Notes: a model not told the origin generated them from the letters alone. Positions 1 through 13,526 are shown, counted from the first letter of the stretch. The stretch is 64,000 nt of DNA from Cyclobacteriaceae bacterium (GCA_019638235.1 JAHBUE010000001.1:2342492-2406491); one strand, 5' to 3'. Made by a program: numbers and translations.

Positions 1-848
1 TAACTCGGAATAGGCCTGCTGGCCGCTGCTGCCGCTTCTTTAAATTTAGTGCTGTTATCAAACACCGGCTGCTCGCTCCATACTCCCTTCTTCAGCGTTG
101 TGTTGATGGCCGCTTCGTGGGCGGTTAAATTTTTACCAAAGCCATAATTGGCGCTGCTCAACACCTGGTTGTTCACATCGCCCAGAAGCCGGGCAAAATG
201 AAAGTTAGGCTTACCCGTTACCTGTGCATATCCTAAAAATTCGTTGTCGAATGTTTTCATCTGCACAAAATAAAAGGTCATGTTCACATCCGCGATCACG
301 GCATCGTCTAATTGTTTGGACAGCACATGGTTGTTAGAAACGAATCCTGATTTTTCCTTTCCTTTTGCGGTTTCACGCTTCACATAATAAGCGTAATTGT
401 TAGGGGTTACTTTCAGGAATCCGACAGACTGTGTTGACGATAGCTCCCCTCCTTCTTTTCTGACCCAGTTGCTGTATGCCTCCGTTTTGCCGGCTTCATC
501 GGCCGAAACAATTTCGTATCCCATAGCTTTAAGCTTTGATACATATTGCTCATACACCTCGTTGGTAATTTCCAGGAAATCCTTGCTGTCAACACCATCA
601 AGCGCAACACCCATAGCCACATTTGTGTTTCCTCTAAGCGTGCCCAACATTTCGCCACCGGTTGTGCTGGCACGGGCGCTGCCAAAAACCTGGAAATACA
701 CATTAAAGCTATTAATAAATATACGCTTGGGTGCATTCTTAAACGCGCCTGGTTTAAATGATCCGTGATTAACCACGTCCTTTTCGGTAATCTGCGCATA
801 AGCCTGCACACCGATCAGCAACACTACTATTGTCAGTATCTTTTTCAT
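1..848 (-). CDS. Secreted protein of unknown function, partial (runs off the left edge)
   Basis: The reading frame is open from the ATG at 848 to the window edge, so at least 282 residues are present and the C-terminus is missing. The N-terminus is a clear signal peptide (MKKILTIVVLLIGVQAYA, then QITEK), so the product is exported. The mature part is soluble-looking with mixed alpha/beta character and no transmembrane segment, no lipobox cysteine and no motif I recognise. An Ala-rich stretch lies near the window edge. It sits 37 bases downstream of another exported protein on the same strand, which suggests co-transcription. I cannot assign a function. Confidence 0.75.
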   Translation of the reverse strand, partial: MKKILTIVVLLIGVQAYAQITEKDVVNHGSFKPGAFKNAPKRIFINSFNVYFQVFGSARASTTGGEMLGTLRGNTNVAMGVALDGVDSKDFLEITNEVYEQYVSKLKAMGYEIVSADEAGKTEAYSNWVRKEGGELSSTQSVGFLKVTPNNYAYYVKRETAKGKEKSGFVSNNHVLSKQLDDAVIADVNMTFYFVQMKTFDNEFLGYAQVTGKPNFHFARLLGDVNNQVLSSANYGFGKNLTAHEAAINTTLKKGVWSEQPVFDNSTKFKEAAAAASRPIPS

Positions 849-885
849 AGTTATAAATGGTTTAGTTGTTTACTTATCTATTTTG

Positions 886-1671
886 TTAATCCTTTTCATA
901 AAAACGGTATCCCAACTTTATCTCAAAACGCTGGCCCCGGTTAGAAACATCACCCCGGTTGATGAGGGTAACATATTCAAACCCGGCATAGAGCTTGAAG
1001 TCCGAACGAATTTCCAGCAAGTTATTCAAAAAAAACGGATCGGCATATTCCGTCTTTACCTGGCCAGACACATCTCCCACACGAAATCCGTAAGCGGCAG
1101 CTCCTTCGTAGTGAAGTAACAACGGCAGGCTGCCCAGCCGGTAGTCAACAATAAAAGCCGGGCCTGCGCCCATGTAATACCCGGCCGGGTTAAGCACAAA
1201 GTCGGGTTCCTTTTTCTTGCCACCGCCATAATAGTAATACATGTAATCGCCCAGGTGAAACCCCGCAGCAACGTTGAGCTTGTCGGTACTCACCGCTGTT
1301 ACACCCCAGTTATGCCAACCTAAAAAAGTGTTTACCTCGGTGGTAAAATCTTCCTGGTATGCCCAGTCAAATTCTCCGCGTAACATCTGTATGCACATGG
1401 CAAAGAAATCACCGAACAGCTTTACCCGGTGGCTTCTGTTCCAGCCTCCTTTTTCAAAGTTCGATCTGAAAAAATCAAATTCGGGAGCAACGTATGAACG
1501 CCCGATCTGTTCGCCCGACCGCTCCGCATTGTTTAAAAATGTTACACGCAGTCCAACGCCAATCTGTCGTTTATTGTGGACAGGCAAATCCTGTAAGGTG
1601 GTAATCTGCGCGTGTACCTGAAAAGTTAACAACAACGCAACTAACAGGAATGAAATCAAGGGAATTTTCAT
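886..1671 (-). CDS. Exported protein, probably outer-membrane beta-barrel
   Basis: A 261-residue protein with a signal peptide (MKIPLISFLLVALLLTFQVHA). The frame extends two codons further to a TTG at 1677, but the ATG at 1671 gives a clean signal peptide and is preferred. The mature part is rich in alternating aromatic and glycine residues (for example GDYMYYYYGGG) and ends in an aromatic strand, GYRFYEKD, which fits an outer-membrane barrel. No family is recognised with certainty. It lies upstream of the exported protein at 1-848 in what looks like a two-gene operon. The 263 bases upstream hold no gene but contain a short perfect palindrome. Confidence 0.7.
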   Translation of the reverse strand: MKIPLISFLLVALLLTFQVHAQITTLQDLPVHNKRQIGVGLRVTFLNNAERSGEQIGRSYVAPEFDFFRSNFEKGGWNRSHRVKLFGDFFAMCIQMLRGEFDWAYQEDFTTEVNTFLGWHNWGVTAVSTDKLNVAAGFHLGDYMYYYYGGGKKKEPDFVLNPAGYYMGAGPAFIVDYRLGSLPLLLHYEGAAAYGFRVGDVSGQVKTEYADPFFLNNLLEIRSDFKLYAGFEYVTLINRGDVSNRGQRFEIKLGYRFYEKD

Positions 1672-1850
1672 GGTCAAGCTTTATTGAATTCATGGCAAAG
1701 TGGGAACCATTATGCTGGCAAGCCATCCCGTTAATGGGGCATTTTGATATACCCACCAGTACGGATATGTAGACGCCAGGCAGCTACCTGGTTTCAACGG
1801 TATGCCCATAAAATAAAACTGGCGGGGGTAAATATCCTGCCATTTTTTGC

Positions 1851-1867
1851 TGCTATATTATATAGCA
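1851..1867. promoter_or_regulatory. Perfect palindrome, possible operator
   Basis: TGCTATAT-T-ATATAGCA has 8-base arms around one central base. It lies in the 263-base gap between two leftward genes, about 180 bases upstream of the start at 1671 and 74 bases past the end of the gene at 1941-2648. It has no T-run beside it, so a terminator is unlikely. An operator role is only a guess. Confidence 0.3.
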
Positions 1868-1940
1868 ATACTGATTATCAATTACTTAACTCGATAAAAT
1901 AACCCCACCTGATAAAGTATAGCATTACTGAGGGGATGAA

Positions 1941-2648
1941 CTACCTATACACATATTTATACCTGACAATCTCACTTTTGTAGACAGTAGAATCAAGCAG
2001 GCCATCAGTAGAAAAATAATGAATAAAAGAAGTTTTGCCTCCCTCCTGAACCTGAATCCTACTAATAAGGTGATTGTCCCCATATTCATATTTCCAATAT
2101 GCTAATAGTTCTCCATTTTTCATGGAGTAGATATGCTTCTCAGTTAAACTTTTCTGCTCATTATACTTGTACGTAGCTCTTTTGTTTCTCATTAAATCTT
2201 TTGACTCACCTATTAACCCACGTCTATCAAGTTCGTGTTGGACAACCATATCAGGTTTTGAATTCAAATCCCTGACAAGATCAATTTCCCATTTATTATG
2301 ATTTACCTCAAACCAGTACTGTAGGAGTATATTATCCTCTCTTCCATAGGTTACTACATAATTACTTGGAGCGTCATTGATTGTAAGTAAACGTGTAGGA
2401 TAACGAAGACTATCATAAGAAAAAAATTGTTGCGACCAATATTGTCGAGTTCTGATAATGTTCCCATATTGATCAAACTCAATTGTATCCTGGGCGATTT
2501 CATTGCTTCTGACTCCTATCTGGAATTTTAAACCTTTGCTATAAAAAGATTCTGCATAAGGATCAGGATAAGTACAGGGTATGCTTGTACTCACTCCGCA
2601 TGACCTTGAAAAAAGGTATAAAAACGTCAATAATACTGATAACTTCAT
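1941..2648 (-). CDS. Putative lipoprotein with YD-like repeats
   Basis: A 235-residue protein. Its N-terminus (MKLSVLLTFLYLFSRSCGVS) has a hydrophobic segment ending in a cysteine at residue 17 that could be a lipobox, although SRSC is a poor match to the consensus. The body has tandem phrases such as FDQYGNIIRTRQYW, YDSLRYPTRLL, YNEQKSLTEKHIY and FSTDGLLDSTVY. These resemble the YD/RHS-like repeats seen in many small Bacteroidota surface lipoproteins. Codon use is more AT-rich than in neighbouring genes. No enzyme motif is visible. A role as a surface or periplasmic protein is inferred from the export signal only. Confidence 0.65.
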   Translation of the reverse strand: MKLSVLLTFLYLFSRSCGVSTSIPCTYPDPYAESFYSKGLKFQIGVRSNEIAQDTIEFDQYGNIIRTRQYWSQQFFSYDSLRYPTRLLTINDAPSNYVVTYGREDNILLQYWFEVNHNKWEIDLVRDLNSKPDMVVQHELDRRGLIGESKDLMRNKRATYKYNEQKSLTEKHIYSMKNGELLAYWKYEYGDNHLISRIQVQEGGKTSFIHYFSTDGLLDSTVYKSEIVRYKYVYR

Positions 2649-2808
2649 TTAATTGTTTCTAATAGCTTTTTCTCAGAGTCTTCCGCCCATGCGGAAACTC
2701 TGTGCCTCCCCGCTATGGCGCAATCTATTTTTAAAATCATCATATTTTCTGTAACACCAATGCAAAGATCAATGCATTACGCGGCCTGTAACCGCTTAAA
2801 AACAAACA

Positions 2809-2973
2809 CCCGCTATGGCGCAAGCGTCCGCTTGTGCCTTTTCCGCTAACATCTTCTTCTTTTCGATAAAACATATTTCAAGAATCTTTTTTCTACCAAC
2901 ATAATTACTTGCACTGCTAAACAACCATTTCTCTCATCTGCTTCTCTGGCACAAGCGGACGCTTGCGCCAGTG
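2809..2973. repeat. BIME/REP-like repeat, copy 1
   Basis: A 165-base unit that recurs without gaps at 4478-4642 with 5 mismatches. Each end carries a 22-base imperfect palindrome: GGCGCAAGCG-TC-CGCTTGTGCC at 2817-2838, and its exact reverse complement at 2948-2969. The unit is therefore bounded by inverted terminal palindromes around about 110 bases of AT-richer core. A partial echo (CGCTATGGCGCAA) occurs at 2712-2724. This is the layout of bacterial REP doublets. It fills most of the 412-base gap between 2648 and 3061, and no gene is seen there. Confidence 0.75.
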
Positions 2974-3060
2974 GGCGAACGCTAACAGGAGCAGAATAAT
3001 TAATTTTTTCATATGCTTGGTTGTTAATTGATTTATTGATCAGAATATTTTCTAAAGTTT

Positions 3061-4353
3061 TTATTTGAAGTGATATAGTGCCCCGATGGAAAAGGAATTC
3101 CCTTTTGTCTTCATTTCGTACTGCTTACCTTCCAGTTCACGCTCATAAAATGGGGTAAAGTCCGACAGGGCCGAGACGTCAACCTGTAACGACACTGTTT
3201 CATTCAACTTATAACGAAACGCTCCGCCAACTGAATACCCAAGAATGAAGGTATTGCTCTTCTCAGGCAGTAAACCATCCGGATTTGTTCCTTTCAAAAA
3301 TTCCTGCTCCGATGAAAGCTCAATATTGTTGGTGAGTGCCGTAGTGAAAAAGAGTGAAGCTTTACCCGTATTAACAGGGTTTACGGCAAGACCTAACGGG
3401 ATTGACAGATAGTTCAACGTTACATCAACAGGGTAAACTGCACTTGTATTATCAATGGCACCACCCTTTTGAATAAACCCCAGACCTGAAACAAGATACA
3501 CCGGTTTGGCTAATTGCAGGTACGCTAAAGCTGCAACTTCAAACCCATGTTTATCTTGTAATGTATATGGATCCCCGAATGAGGAATTACGGATGTATTC
3601 AACATAAGAGCCATGCAATGCCGACATGACATAACCGGCCCTGAACAGCACACTTAACTTTTTGCTTTCATTAAATGAGTCGCTTGAAAAGGTCGACACC
3701 AACCCGATTGAAAACACCTGGCCCCTGGTTTTCATTTCGAAATTTTCATTCTGTTCGGATGCCGTGAAGAACGGATTGAAGTCACCGATAAAGTGAACAT
3801 CGCCCTGCAAGGCAAGTTTTTCATTTAGCTTGTAACGGAAAAAGCCCCCCACGGAATAACCGAATATCACGTTGTGATTTTTAGCGATTTCAGAATAATT
3901 AAAATAAGGAGTAATCGAGTATGGCCGTTCGGCTAAGAGTTGAACGTTGGTGGTAACATTTGCCGACAGGTGAACCGAAAGCCGTTCTAATTGAACGGGC
4001 TTAAAATTTAAGCCTACAGGAATGTATAAGTAGTTAAGGGTTGGGTCTATCGTAAAGCCTAAATCCGTGTTGGTTAAGCTTCCGCCTTTTTGGATAAGTC
4101 CCAGCCCGTAGTTTAGTTCAAGTGCTTTACCGAGGCTGTAGTAACCTAAGGCAGCAAATTCAAATCCCTGCTTATCTACCGGGCGGTGAGGCGGAACATT
4201 GCCGGGAACAGAATTACCAATGTACTCTACAAAAGAACCATCAATTGTGCTGCTGCTTAAGCCAACCCTTATGCCGAGTGTTGTTTTATTCTGAGCCATG
4301 AGGGAAAAAGTGCAAAACACAACACTATGAAACAATACGACTCCTTTTAACAT
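3061..4353 (-). CDS. Outer-membrane beta-barrel protein with two tandem homologous barrel domains
   Basis: A 430-residue protein with a signal peptide ending at MAQ (residue 21). The mature part is an internal duplication. Residues about 23-222 and about 232-430 repeat the same order of motifs: IRVGLSSS/FRAGYVMS, GSFVEYIGNS/GSYVEYIRNS, KQGFEFAALGY/KHGFEVAALAY, LGLIQKGG/LGFIQKGG, TLNYLYIPVGL/TLNYLSIPLGL, FGYSVGGFFRYKLNE/LGYSVGGAFRYKLNE. Each half resembles the small PorT/OMP_b-brl outer-membrane barrel fold common in Bacteroidota, and each ends in a barrel strand. The gene is bracketed by two near-identical BIME-like repeats in the same orientation. The natural ligand or role is unknown. Confidence 0.75.
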   Translation of the reverse strand: MLKGVVLFHSVVFCTFSLMAQNKTTLGIRVGLSSSTIDGSFVEYIGNSVPGNVPPHRPVDKQGFEFAALGYYSLGKALELNYGLGLIQKGGSLTNTDLGFTIDPTLNYLYIPVGLNFKPVQLERLSVHLSANVTTNVQLLAERPYSITPYFNYSEIAKNHNVIFGYSVGGFFRYKLNEKLALQGDVHFIGDFNPFFTASEQNENFEMKTRGQVFSIGLVSTFSSDSFNESKKLSVLFRAGYVMSALHGSYVEYIRNSSFGDPYTLQDKHGFEVAALAYLQLAKPVYLVSGLGFIQKGGAIDNTSAVYPVDVTLNYLSIPLGLAVNPVNTGKASLFFTTALTNNIELSSEQEFLKGTNPDGLLPEKSNTFILGYSVGGAFRYKLNETVSLQVDVSALSDFTPFYERELEGKQYEMKTKGNSFSIGALYHFK

Positions 4354-4477
4354 ATTTCTTTTGATTTATTTTCGTTCTCTAAGTCAATGATTAGGTTTTT
4401 ATTGCTCAATTAAGAAGTACATTTTAGTTGGGCCAAAACTATGCTTTTTATGAAGATACAGAGTATCTGAACCAGCC

Positions 4478-4642
4478 CCCGCTATGGCACAAGCGTCCGC
4501 TTGTGCCTTTTCCGCTAACATCTTCTTCTTTTCGATAAAACATATTTCAAAAATCTTTTTTCTACCAACATAATTACTTGCACTGCTAAACAACCATTTC
4601 TCTCATCTGCTTCTCTGGCCCAAGCGAACACTTGCGCCAGTG
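4478..4642. repeat. BIME/REP-like repeat, copy 2
   Basis: The second copy of the 165-base unit at 2809-2973, in direct orientation and about 97% identical (differences at 4489, 4551, 4620, 4627 and 4630). The right palindrome has decayed (CAAGCGAACACTTG), while the left one is nearly intact. It fills the gap between the double-barrel gene (start 4353) and the end of oxyR (4696). A short open frame across it on the minus strand is a by-product of the repeat. Confidence 0.75.
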
Positions 4643-4695
4643 AGGGGTCTTTTTCTTATCGATCATGAGAGGCAATTTGAGTAGGTAAAATAACA

Positions 4696-5631
4696 CTAAT
4701 AAGTAATCTCCACCACCTTCTTGCCCTGGAGTTTTTGCATTTGCTTTGGCACAATAGCAAGAATCTCTTCTTTCAGGGTGTTGATGAGTTTGGTTTTGAT
4801 GTGGTTGCGGTGTGTAACCAAGCTTACTTCGCGTGCCGGACTTGGTTCTTTCAATCGCTTTACAAGTTTATGTTGCGCTTTGCTAAATTCCATTACGGCA
4901 AGTTCGGGCAAAATGGTAATGCCGTCACTTTTATCAACCATACGTTTAAGGGTTTCAATATTGCCGGTTTCGTATTTTATATGAAAGTCGTTTCTCTTTC
5001 GTAATTCGCACAGGTTCAATACCTGCGAACGAAAGCAATGCCCTTCTTCCAGCAACCAGAGTTTATTCGGGTCAAGTTCGTTTGCCAATACATACTTTTT
5101 ATCAACCAGTGCATTCTTTTTAGAAACGTACACAAACAGTTCTTCATAAAAGAGTATCTCTTCTTTTATAGAAGAATCATTTAAAGGCGTTACCACAATA
5201 CCACAATCAAGCCGGTTGTGTTTGAGTTCGTTAATAATTTCTTCGGTAATGATTTCCCTTACAACTAAGTTTACCTGCGGATACTTGTTACGCAGGGCTT
5301 CATACAACGGAGGCAATAAATAAGGCGCCAACGTGGGGATGATACCGATGCGTAATTCTCCGCTTAGTGCATTCTTCTGGTCGCTGATTAACTGGCGAAT
5401 CATATCGGTTTCGCGCAATACGGTGCGGGCCTGGGCAATGATGCCCGCCCCTATTTCGGTAGGCATCACCGGCTGTTTCGTGCGGTCGAATAGTTTAACC
5501 CCCAGCTCATCTTCAAGTTTCTGAATCTGCATACTAAGGGTGGGTTGTGTAACAAAGCATTTCTCGGATGCCAACACAAAATGCCGGTAGGTATCCAGGG
5601 CTACTATGTATTCTAACTGGGTTAATGTCAT
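4696..5631 (-). CDS. oxyR: OxyR-type LysR peroxide sensor and transcription regulator
   Basis: A 311-residue LysR-family protein. The N-terminal winged helix (MTLTQLEYIVALDTYRHFVLASEKCFVTQPTLS) is followed by a periplasmic-binding-like effector domain from about residue 90. The segment LEEGHCFRSQVLNLCE places cysteines at 199 and 208, the same numbers as the redox pair that forms the H2O2-induced disulphide in E. coli OxyR. It is divergent from katG, the classic target. The ATG at 5631 overlaps a sequence matching one OxyR half-element (see 5630-5696). Peroxide-activated control of katG, and autoregulation, is a strong inference. Confidence 0.9.
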   Translation of the reverse strand: MTLTQLEYIVALDTYRHFVLASEKCFVTQPTLSMQIQKLEDELGVKLFDRTKQPVMPTEIGAGIIAQARTVLRETDMIRQLISDQKNALSGELRIGIIPTLAPYLLPPLYEALRNKYPQVNLVVREIITEEIINELKHNRLDCGIVVTPLNDSSIKEEILFYEELFVYVSKKNALVDKKYVLANELDPNKLWLLEEGHCFRSQVLNLCELRKRNDFHIKYETGNIETLKRMVDKSDGITILPELAVMEFSKAQHKLVKRLKEPSPAREVSLVTHRNHIKTKLINTLKEEILAIVPKQMQKLQGKKVVEITY

Positions 5632-5696
5632 AGATAATAACTATATGATTATAAAAATAATCAATTTGATTTATTATACAACGTGCCGTAATCTTG
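5630..5696. promoter_or_regulatory. oxyR-katG intergenic operators and candidate katG promoter
   Basis: Three palindromic elements are stacked here. ATAG-N7-CTAT at 5630-5644 fits the E. coli OxyR half-element ATAGntnnnanCTAT, and its first bases overlap the oxyR start codon. GATTAT-AAAA-ATAATC is at 5647-5662, and AATCAA-T-TTGATT is at 5659-5671. The last contains the TTTG (5665-5668) of a possible Bacteroidota promoter, with TAATCTTG at 5689-5696 after a 20-base spacer, pointing toward katG. If that promoter is used, the katG leader is about 185 bases and includes the hairpin at 5752-5848. Confidence 0.5.
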
Positions 5697-5751
5697 AAAG
5701 TTGATTTTAATCATAGACAAATTGATAACGGTTGCCTATACTGCTCAACTT

Positions 5752-5848
5752 TTCAATGGCATCTCCAAAAACTCCTTGTACCTCCTTCTCCTTTAGGAGA
5801 AGGTAGTGATGAGGTTGTAAAAACAAGGTTTTTGGAGATGCCATTGAA
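5752..5848. repeat. Long inverted-repeat (MITE-like) hairpin in the katG leader
   Basis: The left arm at 5752-5779 starts TTCAATGGCATCTCCAAAAA, and the right arm at 5823-5848 ends TTTTTGGAGATGCCATTGAA. They pair over 26 positions with only a 2-base bulge. The loop itself holds a second hairpin, CCTTCTCC-TTTA-GGAGAAGG. The element ends 41 bases before the katG ATG. Its near-perfect symmetry and simple loop suggest a small non-autonomous mobile element or a dispersed structural repeat, but no target-site duplication is evident. It could affect katG expression as a strong leader stem. Confidence 0.6.
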
Positions 5849-5859
5849 TGAACACGTAA

Positions 5860-8109
<2,250 letters not shown>

Positions 8110-8133
8110 TGTGACCTCTGATTACTAATGTTC

Positions 8134-8163
8134 AAAGCAGCCCGTTCCAGGGCTGCTTTTTTA
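8134..8163 (+). terminator. Rho-independent terminator of katG
   Basis: A perfect 10-base stem, AAAGCAGCCC / GGGCTGCTTT, with a 6-base loop GTTCCA, is followed by T residues. It begins 24 bases after the katG stop. Confidence 0.85.
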
Positions 8164-8279
8164 TTTTATAAATAGTCAAATCTTCATACTAGAGTCCTCA
8201 TAATTTTTAAGCATACATCCAGGATCATATCAAACGACAATTACGATATATTTTTATAATTTTGTTGCCACAGTTGGTT

Positions 8280-11213
8280 ATGCGATTCTTCTTACTCCTT
8301 TCACTCGTTATCCTATTTGGGATAGACTCTATAGAAGCCAGGCAGGCATCATGGATAAAGTACGCTAAAAATGAATATTATAATGAGAATTATAGTAAAC
8401 GAATTCTAAAGCATCCAAATGGAAGCATTTATGTGATCGGCCAAATGTATGGCATCAATCATTTTGATGAAGTTGAATTAACTACAAATGATTTCACTTT
8501 AAGTGACTTATTCTTAGCCAGGTATAACACTGACGGAACGCTTATATGGGTAAAAAAATTACTTCAAACAACCACGGATTTCACGCTTCATAGGGCAATT
8601 GATTTAAAAGCTGATAGCCAGGGGGATATAGTGCTTGTTGGCGCAACATATTCATTATCAAGTTTTCTTGGCTCTGAACCCGGTGCTGGAACTTTTATTG
8701 CAAAAATTGATTCAGAAGCGAATTTAAAATGGGTGAATTTCGAGCCAACGTTCAGTTTATTCGATTCGGACGTAAGTCGCAGAGGGAATAGAGTTCTTAT
8801 TGATTCTGATGACAGTATTTTATGGCTAACCGATCAGAATTCTGAACCAAGTTGGAATAATTACCAAGGCGGTTTAGCAATTGTCAAATACTCATCAGCG
8901 GGCGCCAAAATATGGAACCGATTCATTACCACTAATACCGAATTTTTTCACCCTGTAATATCCGACTTCAGTCAGGACCGCTCAGGAAATTTAATCGTAA
9001 GCGGAAGTTTTTCAGAACGTTTACGGGTTGGCTCAACACTGTTAGTGAACAATTCCAGTTATAATACTAACAGAAGACAATTCTTTATAGCAAAATTTTC
9101 ATCAAACGCAGAATTGCAATGGGTAAGGCAATCAAACAATGGAACAAATGCATCATCAACCTCCCATACTTCTGATGAATGGGGTAATATTTATCTAACC
9201 GTTGGTTTAGGCCCCGGAGGAAGGTTTGGCACAACCGATGACTTCTATGTAAACCCTTCCGAGTATAGCTCCTCGTATATTATATCGGTAACACCTGCAG
9301 GCCAAGTCCGCTGGGCTTATCCATTAATAAATGCTTACCCCCGTCATATCATTTTTGGTGATGATGGTTTTATTTACATATCTGGCTATTTCAATTGGGA
9401 GATGAGCTATAAATCTTTTAAGAAAGCAACTTCCGTTGGGCAATCCTTTATACTTCGGATTAATAATGCAGGCAGTTTTACGGGAGCACTAACAAGTGAA
9501 TCGATTGAAGATCTTGATACGCCTTACCTGAGTGATTCACAAGCGCTGCAAAGTATTATTGAAAGTGATGGAACAATTTATACACTTGGAGATTTTAGGG
9601 AAGGTGTTTCTTTTACCTGCAAACCCGCTACTACTAAGGAGCATTCTTTCTACCTGGTCAAACACGAATTTGGTAAGCTTCACGGTTTCAATATTATAGG
9701 CCCTAACGATGATTTTTGCAACCCTGTTACCTTAAACCTTACCACCTTGCATTTACCAGGTATGCAATACCGTTGGTACCTGCCACCTGGGGTATCTCAC
9801 ACCAATATGAATGCCGACACAACAACAAACTCTATTAACGTTAACATTTTACCCGAAGCAAACGGACATGCTGTTGTCGTATCGGTTTCTGATGGCTGTA
9901 TGGTGTACTATGGTGGTGTTTATTCCATTAGCATATTATCATCACCAAAAATTCCTGAATTCATATCTCCCAAAAAAAATGTATGCCCGGAAACAAGTGA
10001 ATTCTTTTCCATAGCTGAAATTAACGGTGCAAACACCATAACATGGGTTGCCTCTCCCGGAATTCAAATACTGGAAGACGCATCCCAAACATCGGCAGAA
10101 CTGATTTTCACATCTAATTTTATAAGTGGAGTTGTACAGGTTATGGCGGAGAATGCTTGTGGTCAAACTCAAACAGAACACACTATAGAAGTTTTTCCAA
10201 CACCCGGCAAACCCCTTCTCGCAGGTATAGAAAATATTTGCCCATTAGAAATTGATTTTACGAAAGACATCGATCCCGTTTCAAACGCTATTGGTTATCA
10301 ATGGTATCTCCCTCCGTTTATCTCCTTTAATCCTTTATATCCTCAAGACTCTCCTACGCTTCATGCACAAGTTTTTCCTCAGTTCCAATCCGGCAACATT
10401 CGGGTTCAACCCATAGGTATATGTGGGCCAGGAGAGATTTCAGATGTACTTCAGGTTATGCGTATACCTAACCCCGGAGATGCAGTCCAATTATCCGGGC
10501 CAGATGAAATTTGTGTTCTTCCGAACAACAACCTGCAATACCAAGTCAATATAGTACCGCATGCCACCAGCTACGTTTGGGATATTCCGGATATTTTTTC
10601 ACCGTCAGGCAGAATTATTTCAACAAGCAATTCAATATCAGTAAAACCCACTCACCAGGGCGCAGGTGAGATTAAGGTTTACGGAACTAACCTCTGTAAC
10701 AGCAGTGGAGATTCAATAACTTTAAGTATAAACTCCTATACTCCTCTCACTAAACCTGCGATAGCACGCGGAAAATGTGACCTCGAATTGACGGTCAATA
10801 CCCCTTCTGAACCAACATGGTATTTGAATGGAGTAACTCAACATTATCAAGAGACAAAAATTAATGTATTAGATTCGGGAGTATATCAAGTATATATTGA
10901 AAATTTTTGTGGAGGAAAATTCAGTGACCCGGTAGAGGTCTATCCGGTTATTTCTGATAAATTATTTTTACCGAATGTTATTACTCCTAACGGTGACAAA
11001 ATTAACGATGTGTTTAAAATAGATAAATCCTTAAAAAACACAACGATACGAATATTCAATAGATGGGGAACAGAAATATTCGCATCATCACCTTATTCGA
11101 ACGACTGGGATGCTAATAATCAATCATCAGGAACTTATTATTATTTGCTTAGCAACGAATGTCTTAGTAAGCCCATTAATGGTTGGATTACCGTGCTCAA
11201 GAATAATGACTAA
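8280..11213 (+). CDS. T9SS-secreted surface protein: propeller-like repeats, PKD/Ig-like domains, type B C-terminal sorting domain
   Basis: A 977-residue protein from the ATG at 8280. The frame also opens with TTG codons at 8262, but the ATG gives a proper signal peptide (MRFFLLLSLVILFGIDSIEA). Residues about 40-470 carry repeated phrases such as YNTDGTLIWVKKL, IDSEANLKWVNF and FSSNAELQWVRQ, typical of SBBP-like beta-propeller repeats. Residues about 480-880 have several PKD/Ig-like units with RWYLPPGVS and QWYLPPFIS. The end (LPNVITPNGDKINDVFKI, then TIRIFNRWGTEIF) is the gliding-motility-type domain used by T9SS for type B cargo. A -7-like box TAATTTTG at 8257-8264 leaves only a short leader. 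It is AT-richer than katG. Confidence 0.85.
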   Translation: MRFFLLLSLVILFGIDSIEARQASWIKYAKNEYYNENYSKRILKHPNGSIYVIGQMYGINHFDEVELTTNDFTLSDLFLARYNTDGTLIWVKKLLQTTTDFTLHRAIDLKADSQGDIVLVGATYSLSSFLGSEPGAGTFIAKIDSEANLKWVNFEPTFSLFDSDVSRRGNRVLIDSDDSILWLTDQNSEPSWNNYQGGLAIVKYSSAGAKIWNRFITTNTEFFHPVISDFSQDRSGNLIVSGSFSERLRVGSTLLVNNSSYNTNRRQFFIAKFSSNAELQWVRQSNNGTNASSTSHTSDEWGNIYLTVGLGPGGRFGTTDDFYVNPSEYSSSYIISVTPAGQVRWAYPLINAYPRHIIFGDDGFIYISGYFNWEMSYKSFKKATSVGQSFILRINNAGSFTGALTSESIEDLDTPYLSDSQALQSIIESDGTIYTLGDFREGVSFTCKPATTKEHSFYLVKHEFGKLHGFNIIGPNDDFCNPVTLNLTTLHLPGMQYRWYLPPGVSHTNMNADTTTNSINVNILPEANGHAVVVSVSDGCMVYYGGVYSISILSSPKIPEFISPKKNVCPETSEFFSIAEINGANTITWVASPGIQILEDASQTSAELIFTSNFISGVVQVMAENACGQTQTEHTIEVFPTPGKPLLAGIENICPLEIDFTKDIDPVSNAIGYQWYLPPFISFNPLYPQDSPTLHAQVFPQFQSGNIRVQPIGICGPGEISDVLQVMRIPNPGDAVQLSGPDEICVLPNNNLQYQVNIVPHATSYVWDIPDIFSPSGRIISTSNSISVKPTHQGAGEIKVYGTNLCNSSGDSITLSINSYTPLTKPAIARGKCDLELTVNTPSEPTWYLNGVTQHYQETKINVLDSGVYQVYIENFCGGKFSDPVEVYPVISDKLFLPNVITPNGDKINDVFKIDKSLKNTTIRIFNRWGTEIFASSPYSNDWDANNQSSGTYYYLLSNECLSKPINGWITVLKNND

Positions 11214-11257
11214 TACGCGTACAGCATACTCACATAAGAAATTGATAGGGATACCGA

Positions 11258-13477
<2,220 letters not shown>

Positions 13478-13526
13478 CTAAATTTTTTGTTAATTTACCA
13501 CACTATCTGCACCTGATTTCAAACAC

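Noticed and set aside
4399..4593. A 64-codon minus-strand frame between the barrel gene and oxyR
   Set aside because: It lies across repeat copy 2 and reads through its palindrome; it has no independent support.
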